Of a stretch of 36,311 nt of DNA, positions 1-8,046 are shown piece after piece. Source of the DNA: an uncultured Spirochaetales bacterium (GTDB taxonomy: Bacteria; Spirochaetota; Spirochaetia; Sphaerochaetales; Sphaerochaetaceae); the NCBI GenBank assembly GCA_949289305.1, contig CASENB010000011.1:1-36311 (forward strand). The letters are read 5' to 3'. A program made the translations under genes and the position numbers. Every line of letters begins with the position of its first letter. The first letter of the stretch is position 1. The notes under the pieces were generated by a model that saw only the letters and a program-made list of their open reading frames with translations, was not told the origin of the DNA and did no database searches.

Positions 1-45
1 CTTCTTCCGTGTGAAGGAAGCACTCTCCCGCTGAGTTACGTGCCC
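1..45 (-). tRNA. tRNA-Val (CAC), 3' part outside the window
   Basis: Read on the minus strand, the sequence starts GGGCACG (5' acceptor strand), then a D-arm with stem ACTC/GAGT, then an anticodon stem CTTCC/GGAAG closing the 7-nt loop TTCACAC. The loop puts anticodon CAC (window 13-11) in place, which reads GUG valine codons. The variable region, T-arm and 3' acceptor strand lie beyond the left edge, so the cloverleaf cannot be closed here. A promoter-like pair lies just upstream. Confidence 0.9.
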
Positions 46-57
46 TTTTTTGTTACC

Positions 58-86
58 ACTATAATACTTTGTTCTCCGATTGTCTA
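58..86 (-). promoter_or_regulatory. Likely sigma-70-type promoter of tRNA-Val
   Basis: On the minus strand, TAGACA (86-81) and TATAGT (63-58) are separated by 17 nt. The predicted start is about 6 nt before the mature tRNA 5' end. The element fills the short gap between the ispF stop codon and the tRNA, so the tRNA can be transcribed independently of the carD-ispD-ispF operon. Confidence 0.5.
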
Positions 87-90
87 TTTC

Positions 91-555
91 TTAGTCGTTT
101 GAAAGTAGGACTGCCGCATAACATTCGATAGCATCTCCTTTCCCTGTTGCATCAACTTTTTCATGTGTTTTTGCTTTTATTGATACTCTTTGGCTATTTA
201 TACCTAAAAGGGATGCGACATTCTCTTTTATTTTAACCTTATGGTCTTTTAACTTTGTCTTCTCTAGTATTATTGTGATATCGACGTTGATTATATCTGC
301 CTTAGTTTCTTTGAGCGTTTCTTTTAGTAGTGTGACAGAACTAATGTCTTTATATCTGTCGTCGCTTGGAGGAAAATGATCTCCAATATCTCCTAAGGCC
401 ATAGCGCCAAAGAGCGCATCTATTAGAGCATGAAGAAGAACATCGCCATCGCTATGCGCATCTTCTCCCTTATCTGATGGGATAATAAGGCCTCCAAGAT
501 ACAGAGGCCTGTTTTCTATAAGCCTATGGTTGTCATAACCGAAACCTATTCTCAA
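91..555 (-). CDS. ispF: 2-C-methyl-D-erythritol 2,4-cyclodiphosphate synthase
   Basis: IspF converts CDP-ME 2-phosphate to the cyclic diphosphate in the non-mevalonate isoprenoid pathway; the family forms a trimer with a metal in each active site. At 154 residues it has the normal length. The N-terminal GFGYDNHRL carries the Asp and His metal ligands (D8, H10), followed by the HSDGDVLLHA segment with the third ligand. The start is TTG at 555. It overlaps the ispD stop in a TTGA arrangement, with a purine-rich AAGGGGA about 8 nt upstream, so translation is probably coupled to ispD. An ATG just upstream is out of frame. It is the last gene of carD-ispD-ispF. Confidence 0.95.
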   Translation of the reverse strand: MRIGFGYDNHRLIENRPLYLGGLIIPSDKGEDAHSDGDVLLHALIDALFGAMALGDIGDHFPPSDDRYKDISSVTLLKETLKETKADIINVDITIILEKTKLKDHKVKIKENVASLLGINSQRVSIKAKTHEKVDATGKGDAIECYAAVLLSND

Positions 556-1355
556 TTTTCATCCCCTTCTTCTTTATAGAGAAGCTCTCTCATGCGTCTT
601 GAGGCTGCTGCGCTCTTCCTGCCTTGCTCTCTCTCCTTCACATATTCTTCAATCTGTTCTTTTGCGTTCTCTATATCGCTAAAGTATGTGATTTTCTTGT
701 TCTCTGCACTTCCTTGGACAGGAACGCAGACGCCGCCGTTTTCCAAGAAAATTTCGATGTCATCTGTTGCATTTGTATTGTTCGATTTATTATGAGCTTC
801 AAGTATCGCGGCATAGTTGAATACCTGAGGAGTCTGTACGCTAACGAGGTTCGTCCTGTCAACGCTCTCTTTTATAAGCCCATCAGATCCTAATCTCTTT
901 ACGCTGTCATTTATTCTGATCGCTGGAACGGCAGAACCGAATGTTGAGGCTGTTGCAAGCGTTTTTATAATCAGATCAGGACTTACGAAAGGCCTTGCTC
1001 CATCATGTATTGCGACAAGATCTATCATATCTTTGAAAGGGGATAGCGCGTTAAGAGCTTTTGTTACGCTCTCCTTTCTTGTATCTCCGCCATCTATTAT
1101 TAAAAAGGGGATAGTATTCACATTCACTAGATCTTCTAATGCGATCACTGTCTCATCCTCACTTCCTTTCTTGCAGGTCACGCATATTGCGCTAAGTCCT
1201 GGAATTTCAAAAAAAGGTTCGGCAGCTCTATATAGGACTGTATGTCCGTCGATTTTTAAATACTCTTTTTTTACACTGTATTCTGAATTTTTATTAAAAC
1301 GTTCAGAAGAACCGGCTGCGGTAATGATTGCCGCAAAGCGTGGAATGTTTGACAT
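552..1355 (-). CDS. ispD: 2-C-methyl-D-erythritol 4-phosphate cytidylyltransferase
   Basis: IspD attaches CMP to methylerythritol 4-phosphate, two steps before IspF. The N-terminal nucleotide-binding loop is visible (AAIITAAGSSERF, about residues 8-20), as is HDGARPFV in the middle and a VQTPQVF segment typical of the family. At 267 residues it is longer than the usual 225-235. The extra length is mainly a highly charged, Arg/Glu-rich C-terminal tail after about residue 237, which I read as a helical extension without assigned function. The ATG at 1355 has GGAG 5 nt upstream, lying in the 3' end of carD. It overlaps ispF by 4 bp. Confidence 0.95.
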   Translation of the reverse strand: MSNIPRFAAIITAAGSSERFNKNSEYSVKKEYLKIDGHTVLYRAAEPFFEIPGLSAICVTCKKGSEDETVIALEDLVNVNTIPFLIIDGGDTRKESVTKALNALSPFKDMIDLVAIHDGARPFVSPDLIIKTLATASTFGSAVPAIRINDSVKRLGSDGLIKESVDRTNLVSVQTPQVFNYAAILEAHNKSNNTNATDDIEIFLENGGVCVPVQGSAENKKITYFSDIENAKEQIEEYVKEREQGRKSAAASRRMRELLYKEEGDEN

Positions 1356-1365
1356 GTTTACTCCA

Positions 1366-1875
1366 TTAAGCAGTTTTTATGTTTTCAAGATGGGAAAATA
1401 TTGTGCGTTTTGCACTCTCTTCGTCAAGGCCAAGGACACATGATATCTCATCGATTAAATGAGTAAGAGCCGCCTCAAAAAGCCTTCTTTCCTGAATCGG
1501 AAGGTCTCTTAGCTTCTGTCTGTTGTAAAGGATGTTGACGACATCCGCAACGTTTTCTATCTTTCCGCTTTTGAGCATGTTCATCTGGTTCTGCTGTCTT
1601 GCCTTCCAGTCCATGCCTTTTATCTCTTTTTTCTCTTCAAGAGATTCGATGGCTCTTTTTATCTCAGCTTTTCCAGACAATCTTCTCAATCCTAGATCTG
1701 TGGCGTTTCTAAGCGGAAGAAGGATGTTCATATCAAGGGATGGAATTGAGATGACATAGTATTCAACAGTCTCACCATTGAGTACCTTCTCTGTTATGTT
1801 ATCTATAATGCCTACGCCGTGCGTAGGGTAGACGACTTTCTCGCCGACTTTGAATGTTTTTCTATCATCTCCCAT
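1366..1875 (-). CDS. carD: CarD/TRCF-like RNA polymerase-binding regulator
   Basis: The N-terminus FKVGEKVVYPTHGVGII is the conserved opening of the CarD/TRCF RNA-polymerase-interaction domain, which contacts the RNAP beta subunit and stabilises open promoter complexes. The rest is the helical CarD-type C-terminal region (MNMLKSGKIENVADVVNIL). The longer frame reaches an ATG at 1932, which would add 19 Lys/Thr-rich residues. I prefer ATG 1875 because the conserved domain begins right after it and TACAAT lies 7 nt upstream, as in other apparently leaderless genes here. Neither start has a Shine-Dalgarno site. It is first gene of an operon with ispD and ispF, an arrangement also known from mycobacteria. 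Role in this organism is inferred. Confidence 0.88.
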   Translation of the reverse strand: MGDDRKTFKVGEKVVYPTHGVGIIDNITEKVLNGETVEYYVISIPSLDMNILLPLRNATDLGLRRLSGKAEIKRAIESLEEKKEIKGMDWKARQQNQMNMLKSGKIENVADVVNILYNRQKLRDLPIQERRLFEAALTHLIDEISCVLGLDEESAKRTIFSHLENIKTA

Positions 1876-1961
1876 TGGAAATATTGTATCACAGCTTTTT
1901 AATCTTTGCTTTGTTTTTTTCGTTACTTCCATTTTTCAAACTGAGAATTTATACTAGACAT
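1876..1961. promoter_or_regulatory. Divergent carD / malQ promoter region
   Basis: This 86-bp gap separates two divergent start codons. Toward carD, TACAAT (1888-1883, minus) is 7 nt from the ATG. Toward malQ, TATACT (1950-1955, plus) is exactly 6 nt from the ATG. Neither gene has a Shine-Dalgarno sequence. Both transcripts would begin at or one base before the start codon, so both mRNAs may be leaderless. I see no good -35 hexamer on either side. Confidence 0.45.
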
Positions 1962-3464
1962 ATGAGCAAAGATAGATACATGGGTATTCTTCTTCACCCT
2001 ACAAGTTTTTATTCTCCATTCGGTGTGGGAGACCTCGGAGACGAGGCTCATTCTTTCATAGATATAGCAGCAGAGAATAAAGTCAAAATCTGGCAGATTC
2101 TCCCTCTTGGCCCTACAGGGTATGGAGACAGTCCTTATGCTAGCAGAAGCACTTTTGCTGGTAACGAGCTTCTCATTGACTTAAAAAGTCTTTATCTTGA
2201 TGGGTATTTAGAGATTGAAGACATAATGGTGGAAGACGACGGCTCATTAAGAGTTGACTATGGTTCTGCTAGGGCAAAGAAGTTTCCGCTTCTAATAAAG
2301 GCTGCAAAAGAATTCCTTAAAAAGAAGGATAAGGATTTCGATAAGTTTTTGGCTGAAGAGGCCCCATGGCTTGATGATTATGCCATTTATCAAGTGCTTT
2401 GTGATAAATTCAATGATTCAAGATGGTTCTCTGCATGGCCTTTGGAGCTAAAAAACAGAGATGAAAAAGCTCTTGAGAAAGTTAGAAAAGAGAACAAAGA
2501 AGATATACTTGTTTGGAAGGCTCTTCAATATTTCTTCTTCAAGCAGTGGCTTGAGTTAAAGAGCTATGCTAATGAAAAGAATATAAAAATAATAGGTGAT
2601 GTTCCAATATTTGTCGCTCCAGACAGTGTTGACGCATGGACTAATAGGAAGCTCTTAAAGATAGATGAGGATGGAAATCAGGAGGCATCAAGCGGAGTGC
2701 CGCCAGATGCGTTCAGCGCAACTGGACAGCTTTGGGGAAATCCTCTATATAGATGGTCGGAACATGAGAAGACGAACTTTTCTTGGTGGATTAGCCGTAT
2801 CAAAGCGACACTGCGCTTTTGTGATCTGATCAGGATAGACCACTTCAGAGGACTTTCTGCATGCTGGGAAGTCCCAAGCGGGGAAGAGACTGCGATAAAT
2901 GGAAAATGGGTTAAAAGTCCAGGAAAGAAGCTTCTTAACGCTTTAAAAGAGGAACTTGGAGATGATCTTCCAATAATTGCAGAGGATTTAGGGGTAATAA
3001 CTGAGGATGTTGTCGAATTAAGAGATTCATTTAATCTTCCTGGCATGAAAATACTTCAGTTTGCATTCTCTTTTAACGAAGAAGGAGAGCTTGATAGCGA
3101 TAATGCATACCTTCCTCATAATATCGGGCCATCATCCGTAGTCTATACCGGGACTCATGATAACAACACAACTTGCGGTTGGTATAATGAGTTAAGCGAT
3201 GCAGAAAAGGATTTGGTAAGGCGTTATTTTGAGTGTCCAGACGATCAGGTGCCATGGCAGATGATAAGGCACGCAATGATGAGTAATGGAAAGTACTGCA
3301 TAATACCAATGCAGGATTTGCTGATGCTTGGCTCTGAAGCTCGAATGAATACTCCTTCTACCTGTGGTTCTTCTAACTGGTCTTGGAAGATGAGAAAAGA
3401 TGAGATGGAGATGGCAAACTGGCCTCGTCTTCATTATCTTATCAAACTATACGGACGCTATTGA
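1962..3464 (+). CDS. malQ: 4-alpha-glucanotransferase (amylomaltase, GH77)
   Basis: MalQ transfers maltosyl and longer glucan units between alpha-1,4-glucans, handling maltodextrins or glycogen products in the cytoplasm. The 500-residue protein has the standard GH77 layout: N-terminal GILLHPTSFYSPFGVGDLG, the segment RIDHFRGL holding the nucleophile Asp, IIAEDLG holding the acid/base Glu, and GTHDNNT holding the third catalytic Asp. The open frame extends 36 codons upstream, but that leader is hydrophobic and unlike the family. ATG 1962 gives the usual N-terminus and has TATACT 6 nt upstream. The stop overlaps the rsmE start (TGATG). Confidence 0.95.
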   Translation: MSKDRYMGILLHPTSFYSPFGVGDLGDEAHSFIDIAAENKVKIWQILPLGPTGYGDSPYASRSTFAGNELLIDLKSLYLDGYLEIEDIMVEDDGSLRVDYGSARAKKFPLLIKAAKEFLKKKDKDFDKFLAEEAPWLDDYAIYQVLCDKFNDSRWFSAWPLELKNRDEKALEKVRKENKEDILVWKALQYFFFKQWLELKSYANEKNIKIIGDVPIFVAPDSVDAWTNRKLLKIDEDGNQEASSGVPPDAFSATGQLWGNPLYRWSEHEKTNFSWWISRIKATLRFCDLIRIDHFRGLSACWEVPSGEETAINGKWVKSPGKKLLNALKEELGDDLPIIAEDLGVITEDVVELRDSFNLPGMKILQFAFSFNEEGELDSDNAYLPHNIGPSSVVYTGTHDNNTTCGWYNELSDAEKDLVRRYFECPDDQVPWQMIRHAMMSNGKYCIIPMQDLLMLGSEARMNTPSTCGSSNWSWKMRKDEMEMANWPRLHYLIKLYGRY

Positions 3465-4168
3465 TGAATATAATACTTTTTTCAGAAAAACCCTCTTTGA
3501 TCCCTCTAGAAGACGAGAGGGCAAAACATATTCTATCCGTACTGCGTTTAAAGGTAGGCGATAGCTTTAAAGCTGGCATTATTAATTCTTCCGCATTAAA
3601 ATGCAAAATAGACTGTATCGATGACAAAGGCATTCATGTTACAGCTGAAGAAGGGGAGGATTTGAGCGAGCTTTATCCTATAACGTTGCTTCTTGCAGAG
3701 GTGCGTCCTATATCTATGAGAAGGATTTTAAGGGAAGCAGTTTCCTTAGGCGTTGGGAAAATCATGCTTGTTATAAGCGATCTTGGAGAAAAGAGCTATA
3801 GCGATGCAACCATTTATAAAAGCGGCGAGTATAAGAATATCATGATAGATGGCGCAATGCAGTCCGGATTTTCAGGGCTTAGCGAGGTATCGTTCTACTC
3901 TAGTGTGGATGATGCTTTGAAAGACGTAAAAGAAGATAACAGAATTCTTTTAGATAATGTTGTTGCGAAAGGTCATCTAAGTTCTTTTACGTTAAAAGGC
4001 TCTAGCGTGCTTGCAATCGGGCCTGAGCGAGGGTGGACGGATAGGGAGCGCTCTTTAATGCTCTCTAACGGTTTCAAGCCTGCCTTGCTTGGAAAAAGAA
4101 TATTAAGGACGGAGACTGCAGTTGTAGCTGCAATCTCTGTAGCATTAACAAGAATTGAAGATAAATAG
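3464..4168 (+). CDS. rsmE: 16S rRNA (uracil-1498-N3)-methyltransferase
   Basis: RsmE is a SPOUT-fold SAM-dependent methyltransferase that makes m3U1498 in 16S rRNA. The C-terminal knot region is clear: IGPERGWTDRERSL followed by LGKRILRTETAVVAAI. An N-terminal PUA-like beta region precedes it (EDERAKHILSVLRLKVGDSF). The 234-residue length fits the family. The start is the ATG at 3464 that overlaps the malQ TGA. A TTG one codon earlier is possible. There is no strong Shine-Dalgarno, so translation is probably coupled to malQ. Confidence 0.93.
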   Translation: MNIILFSEKPSLIPLEDERAKHILSVLRLKVGDSFKAGIINSSALKCKIDCIDDKGIHVTAEEGEDLSELYPITLLLAEVRPISMRRILREAVSLGVGKIMLVISDLGEKSYSDATIYKSGEYKNIMIDGAMQSGFSGLSEVSFYSSVDDALKDVKEDNRILLDNVVAKGHLSSFTLKGSSVLAIGPERGWTDRERSLMLSNGFKPALLGKRILRTETAVVAAISVALTRIEDK

Positions 4169-4176
4169 GAGAGAAT

Positions 4177-4995
4177 ATGCATTCAAGAAACGAAGAAGCT
4201 GAAAAGATTCTAGATAAAGAGTATAAGGTACTTGATCATGGTTTTGTACGTCTTGTCGATTATATGGGGGGTGACGACAGAATCGTGCAGAGCGCAAGAG
4301 TAAGTTATGGAGAGGGAACTAAGACTTACAGACAGGACAAGGGGCTGATCAACTACCTTTTAAGGAACGATCACACATCGCCTTTTGAGCAGGTCGTATT
4401 TACATTCCACGTTAAGATGCCGATCTTCGTTGCCCGTCAGTGGGTACGCCATCGTATGGGAAGGATGAACGAGATATCTGGCCGCTATTCTGTAATGAAG
4501 GATGAATGTTATATCCCAGATAAGGATCATATCGCACTTCAGAGCGAGGATAACAAGCAGGGGAGAAAGGACGAGGCTGTCGATGCTGTGACGGCAGAAA
4601 AGGTCCAGAGCATGATGGCTGAAGAGCAGGAGATGATCTTTAAAAATTACCATGAGCTTTTGGACATGGGCATTGCAAGAGAGATTTCAAGAATAGATCT
4701 GCCGCTTTCTTTGTATACGGAGTTTTACTGGCAGATGGATTTACATAACCTCTTCCATTTCCTTGCCCTTCGTATGGATGCTCATGCGCAGTATGAGATC
4801 AGAGCGTATGCGAATGTCATCTTCGACATCGTCAAAATCGTATGTCCTATTGCAGCCGAGGCTTTTGAAAACCATAAGCTCAATGGAATAAGTCTGTCAG
4901 GCAAAGAGAAGGATGCTGTAAAAAAGATCTTGAACGGGGAGGAAAACCCTCTTACAGGAAGGGATTTAGAGATCTTCCTGGCTAAGTTAAATTAA
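4177..4995 (+). CDS. thyX: FAD-dependent thymidylate synthase
   Basis: ThyX makes dTMP from dUMP using methylene-tetrahydrofolate, with flavin as the hydride carrier; it replaces ThyA in many bacteria. The diagnostic RHR-x7-S motif is present at R91-H92-R93 with S101 (RHRMGRMNEIS, then GRYS). The 272-residue length is normal. AGGAG lies 7 nt before ATG 4177, and the gene follows rsmE after 8 bp, so malQ-rsmE-thyX probably form one operon. Its 3' end overlaps the convergent SplB-like gene by 14 bp. No ThyA gene is seen in the window. Confidence 0.96.
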   Translation: MHSRNEEAEKILDKEYKVLDHGFVRLVDYMGGDDRIVQSARVSYGEGTKTYRQDKGLINYLLRNDHTSPFEQVVFTFHVKMPIFVARQWVRHRMGRMNEISGRYSVMKDECYIPDKDHIALQSEDNKQGRKDEAVDAVTAEKVQSMMAEEQEMIFKNYHELLDMGIAREISRIDLPLSLYTEFYWQMDLHNLFHFLALRMDAHAQYEIRAYANVIFDIVKIVCPIAAEAFENHKLNGISLSGKEKDAVKKILNGEENPLTGRDLEIFLAKLN

Positions 4996-6217
4996 TCTTT
5001 TTAAGATAGCTTCTTTTCATATCGCTTTCGAATTCTCTGTCGCTTTGGTATTCCCTTCCAAGAACTGGAAGCCAGAGCTGAGGATCTTCAAGACATAGAT
5101 ATGTGAAGACTGAGCTTATAAAAGATCTGCTGAAAGATGAAAAGAGGTGTGAAAACATCTCTTTTTTTATTTCAAATGGGTATGTGTATTTTCCTGCGCT
5201 AAGCGTTTTCTCCATTTGAAGAATCTTCGTATTCATTCCGCTTTCCCTTATGAAGCGCAGGTTTTCTTTAGTGAAGATCAGCGTTCCAGAGCTGATCATG
5301 AGGATATCGTCAGCACTGAATCTTTTCTCAAGCTCTTTAGCAACTTTATAGTACTCGTCCTGCCATCCTTTAAAATAGATCATCGGATGGATATGAAAGC
5401 CTACAAGCGAGCCGTTATCCCTTGCTTTTTCCGCGGCATTCAGTCTTTCAATTAACTTTGCTGTTCCCCTTTCTTCATTTTCTATTGCAGTTTCTGCGTT
5501 TAGCGACCATGTGAAGATTAAATTTCTAGGCCATTTTTTGTTGAAAATGTCAGATCTTCCCGACTTGCTCTTTAGTTCTATTACTATATTAGGATGCTTT
5601 GCTGCAAACTCTGAGAGATCTGTGATCGTATTGTAATCGTCTGCGAGAAATAGCGAGTCCGAAGCCTGTCCGGTTCCAATATGCCAGATGCTTTCATCTA
5701 AAGAGAGAGAGTTTAGCTTATCTTTCAAATTCTTTACGACGTTGATTTTGTTCTGGTTATAGAATGCCTGCACTGAACAGTATGAGCATGAGAATGCGCA
5801 CTGCGTAATCACATCAAGAGTCTTAAGTTTGCAGCATCTTGTTTTTTCTCCATCTACAGGGCATGGGCATTTGCCAAATCCGAGAGAGATATCTTCAAGG
5901 GAGACAGAAACTTTCGCCCTTTTTTGATCTTTCTCATTGAAAGAAGAATAGTCTATTGGACTGGAGTAATAGGATTTCATAATTCGTCTGAATTCTTTTA
6001 TGAATTCCTTTCTCCTTTGCCCTTTGTCAACAGAAAGAAGTCTGTCTATATCCATTCTGTTTCTTACGCTATCTTCTTTTGCCCTCTGGAGATCAGCTTC
6101 CGCTTTTACAAGCTCAAGCTCCTCCTGTTCTGTTAGATTGAATAATGTAACAAGGCTCTCTATCTCTTCTCTTATACTGCCGCTTAATGCGTTCTTAAGG
6201 CTTTCTTTGGCGTTCAT
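4982..6217 (-). CDS. SplB-like radical SAM protein (spore photoproduct lyase family)
   Basis: The radical SAM cluster motif CAFSCSYC (C140, C144, C147) follows a Cys-rich stretch at 117-129 (CPCP, RCC) that may bind a further metal. The body resembles the spore-photoproduct-lyase-like family, with a TIM-barrel segment including IGTGQASDSL and LIFTWSLNAE. The N-terminal about 110 residues are charged and helical. Members outside spore formers are common and mostly uncharacterised; a role in DNA lesion repair is a guess that fits its position divergent to uvrC. ATG 6217 has no Shine-Dalgarno but has TAGAAT 7 nt upstream. The 3' end overlaps thyX. Confidence 0.8.
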   Translation of the reverse strand: MNAKESLKNALSGSIREEIESLVTLFNLTEQEELELVKAEADLQRAKEDSVRNRMDIDRLLSVDKGQRRKEFIKEFRRIMKSYYSSPIDYSSFNEKDQKRAKVSVSLEDISLGFGKCPCPVDGEKTRCCKLKTLDVITQCAFSCSYCSVQAFYNQNKINVVKNLKDKLNSLSLDESIWHIGTGQASDSLFLADDYNTITDLSEFAAKHPNIVIELKSKSGRSDIFNKKWPRNLIFTWSLNAETAIENEERGTAKLIERLNAAEKARDNGSLVGFHIHPMIYFKGWQDEYYKVAKELEKRFSADDILMISSGTLIFTKENLRFIRESGMNTKILQMEKTLSAGKYTYPFEIKKEMFSHLFSSFSRSFISSVFTYLCLEDPQLWLPVLGREYQSDREFESDMKRSYLKKINLT

Positions 6218-6267
6218 GTGGAAAATTCTATATTGCCAAAACTTTTTAGTAAAGCTAATTTAATTCT
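6218..6267. promoter_or_regulatory. Divergent SplB-like / uvrC promoter region
   Basis: Fifty bp separate two divergent starts. On the minus strand, TAGAAT (6230-6225) lies 7 nt before the SplB-like ATG, with TTTACT 17 nt further upstream as a possible -35. On the plus strand, TAATTT lies 6 nt before the uvrC ATG, a weaker match. Neither start has a ribosome binding site. Confidence 0.35.
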
Positions 6268-8046
6268 ATGAGTGCGCGCGATTATGCAAGAAGCATGCCT
6301 GATAACCCAGGCGTCTACTTGATGAAAGATATAAACGATGAAGTGATCTATGTTGGAAAGGCGAAGAACTTAAAAAGAAGGGTCACTTCCTATTTTCTGC
6401 CTAACCGCGACATAAAGACGGCATGTCTTGTTGAGAAGATTGACCATATCGACTATATAATCACGGGAAATGAGTATGAAGCCTTAATTCTTGAGAACAA
6501 TCTTATAAAGAAATACACGCCCCATTACAACATACTCTTGAAAGACGGCAAAAGCTATCCTGTGATAAAAATTACGAATGAAGATTTTCCGAGAATCTAT
6601 AAGACGAGAAGGATTATAAAAGACGGATCCCAGTATTTCGGTCCTTATGCGAAGCCTGGCGAGCTTAACGCTTATTTGGATCTTGTTGAGAAATCATTTC
6701 CTCTTAGGCTTTGCAGCGGTTCTTTAAAGGATAAGAAAAAAGCATGCCTTTATTATCATATAGGCAGATGCAGCGCGCCTTGCATCAATAAAATCAGCAA
6801 GCAAGAGTATGCTAAATACATCAAGTCCTGCATAGATTTTCTTTCTGGAGATGACAGTTCCCTTATTAAACAGACTGAAAAGGAGATGTATGAGGCCTCG
6901 AAAAGGCTGGACTTCGAGACTGCTGCGAAGAAAAGGGACGTTCTTGAAGCTCTTAAGGGAATACAGGCTAATCAGGCGGTTCAGGATTATAACGACGAAG
7001 AGAGCAGGGATTATGTTGCTATCGAGATGAGAAGCTATTTGACTACAGTTTCTATCATGCAGTTCAGAGCAGGATCTTTAATAGGCAAGGCTCTATACAG
7101 GTCTGAAAGCCTTGGAGATGAAGATGAAACACTATTTTCATTTATCGTGCAGTATTATGAGGATGGCGACAGTCTTCCTAGGGAGATATATGTATCACAT
7201 GAAGTTGATAAGGACCTCCTTGAGCGCTATTTCTCTGAAAATTTCAAGCATAAGGTGAAAGTGCTGACTCCTATGGACGGCAAGCATTATAGAATACTCC
7301 GCCTTGCGAGCGAAAACGCATCCCGTGATGTTGAAAAGAGACTTAAAGACCAGGATAACACTCCAGCTCTTGAAGTGCTTCAGAAGGAGTTGAATTTAAC
7401 ACGCATTCCTCGCCACATAGAAGGGTTTGATATCGCTCAGCTCAGCGGAAAATATACTGTCGCATCTCTTATAGTTTTCAGAGACGGTAATCCTTCAAAA
7501 AGGGAATACAGACATTTTTCAATCAAGAGCTTAGATGGCAAGATTGATGACTTTGAGAGCATGAGGGAGGCCGTTTCCCGCCGTTATACGAGGCTTTTGG
7601 CAGAGAATGCGGAACTTCCTGATCTTCTTATGATCGATGGCGGAAAAGGGCAGGTAAATGCCGTATATGAAATTCTAGAGGCATTAGACATAGCAGATAA
7701 GATTGCGGTTATTGGGCTTGCAAAGGAACATGAAGAACTCGTTCCTCCAAAAGATGGGAAGACTATAAGGCTTGAGCACTCTAATGAAGGGCTGAGGGTT
7801 CTTATCGCAGTCAGGGACGAATGCCACCGTTTTGCAACATCTTTCAATCAGAGGATGCGAAGCAAAGAGGCCTCTTTTTCTCTTCTTGAATCTATTGACG
7901 GCATGGGTAAAAAAAGAAGCGAGAAGGTAATGAAAAGATTTGGAAGCATAGAGGCGATACTCTCTCTAAGCGCCGAAGAACTTAAAAAAGAGGCTGGAAT
8001 TCCTTTATCTGTTGCAGAAAAGATATTACACAAGCTTAACTTCTAG
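6268..8046 (+). CDS. uvrC: Excinuclease ABC subunit C
   Basis: UvrC makes the dual incisions in nucleotide excision repair after UvrA2B loads at a lesion. The domains appear in order: an N-terminal GIY-YIG nuclease (NPGVYLMKD then VIYVGKAKNLKRRV, residues about 11-40), a Cys-containing linker, a UVR domain binding UvrB (about 200-235, RLDFETAAKKRD), an RNase H-like nuclease (GFDIAQLSGK, MIDGGKGQ), and a C-terminal helix-hairpin-helix (SIDGMGKKRSEKVMKRFGS). Length 592 is normal. The start at 6268 places GIY-YIG in its normal position. The end overlaps convergent holA by 21 bp. Confidence 0.97.
   Translation: MSARDYARSMPDNPGVYLMKDINDEVIYVGKAKNLKRRVTSYFLPNRDIKTACLVEKIDHIDYIITGNEYEALILENNLIKKYTPHYNILLKDGKSYPVIKITNEDFPRIYKTRRIIKDGSQYFGPYAKPGELNAYLDLVEKSFPLRLCSGSLKDKKKACLYYHIGRCSAPCINKISKQEYAKYIKSCIDFLSGDDSSLIKQTEKEMYEASKRLDFETAAKKRDVLEALKGIQANQAVQDYNDEESRDYVAIEMRSYLTTVSIMQFRAGSLIGKALYRSESLGDEDETLFSFIVQYYEDGDSLPREIYVSHEVDKDLLERYFSENFKHKVKVLTPMDGKHYRILRLASENASRDVEKRLKDQDNTPALEVLQKELNLTRIPRHIEGFDIAQLSGKYTVASLIVFRDGNPSKREYRHFSIKSLDGKIDDFESMREAVSRRYTRLLAENAELPDLLMIDGGKGQVNAVYEILEALDIADKIAVIGLAKEHEELVPPKDGKTIRLEHSNEGLRVLIAVRDECHRFATSFNQRMRSKEASFSLLESIDGMGKKRSEKVMKRFGSIEAILSLSAEELKKEAGIPLSVAEKILHKLNF

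Noticed and set aside
592..893. Plus-strand open frames across ispD, and many similar frames opposite other genes
   Set aside because: They are shadows of strongly conserved genes on the other strand, with no ribosome binding site or family resemblance.
1875..1932. Longer carD start at ATG 1932
   Set aside because: The extra 19 residues are not part of the CarD domain, there is no ribosome binding site, and it would crowd the malQ promoter. It remains possible.
1854..1961. malQ extension upstream of ATG 1962
   Set aside because: The hydrophobic 36-residue leader is not found in GH77 enzymes and overlaps carD and its promoter.
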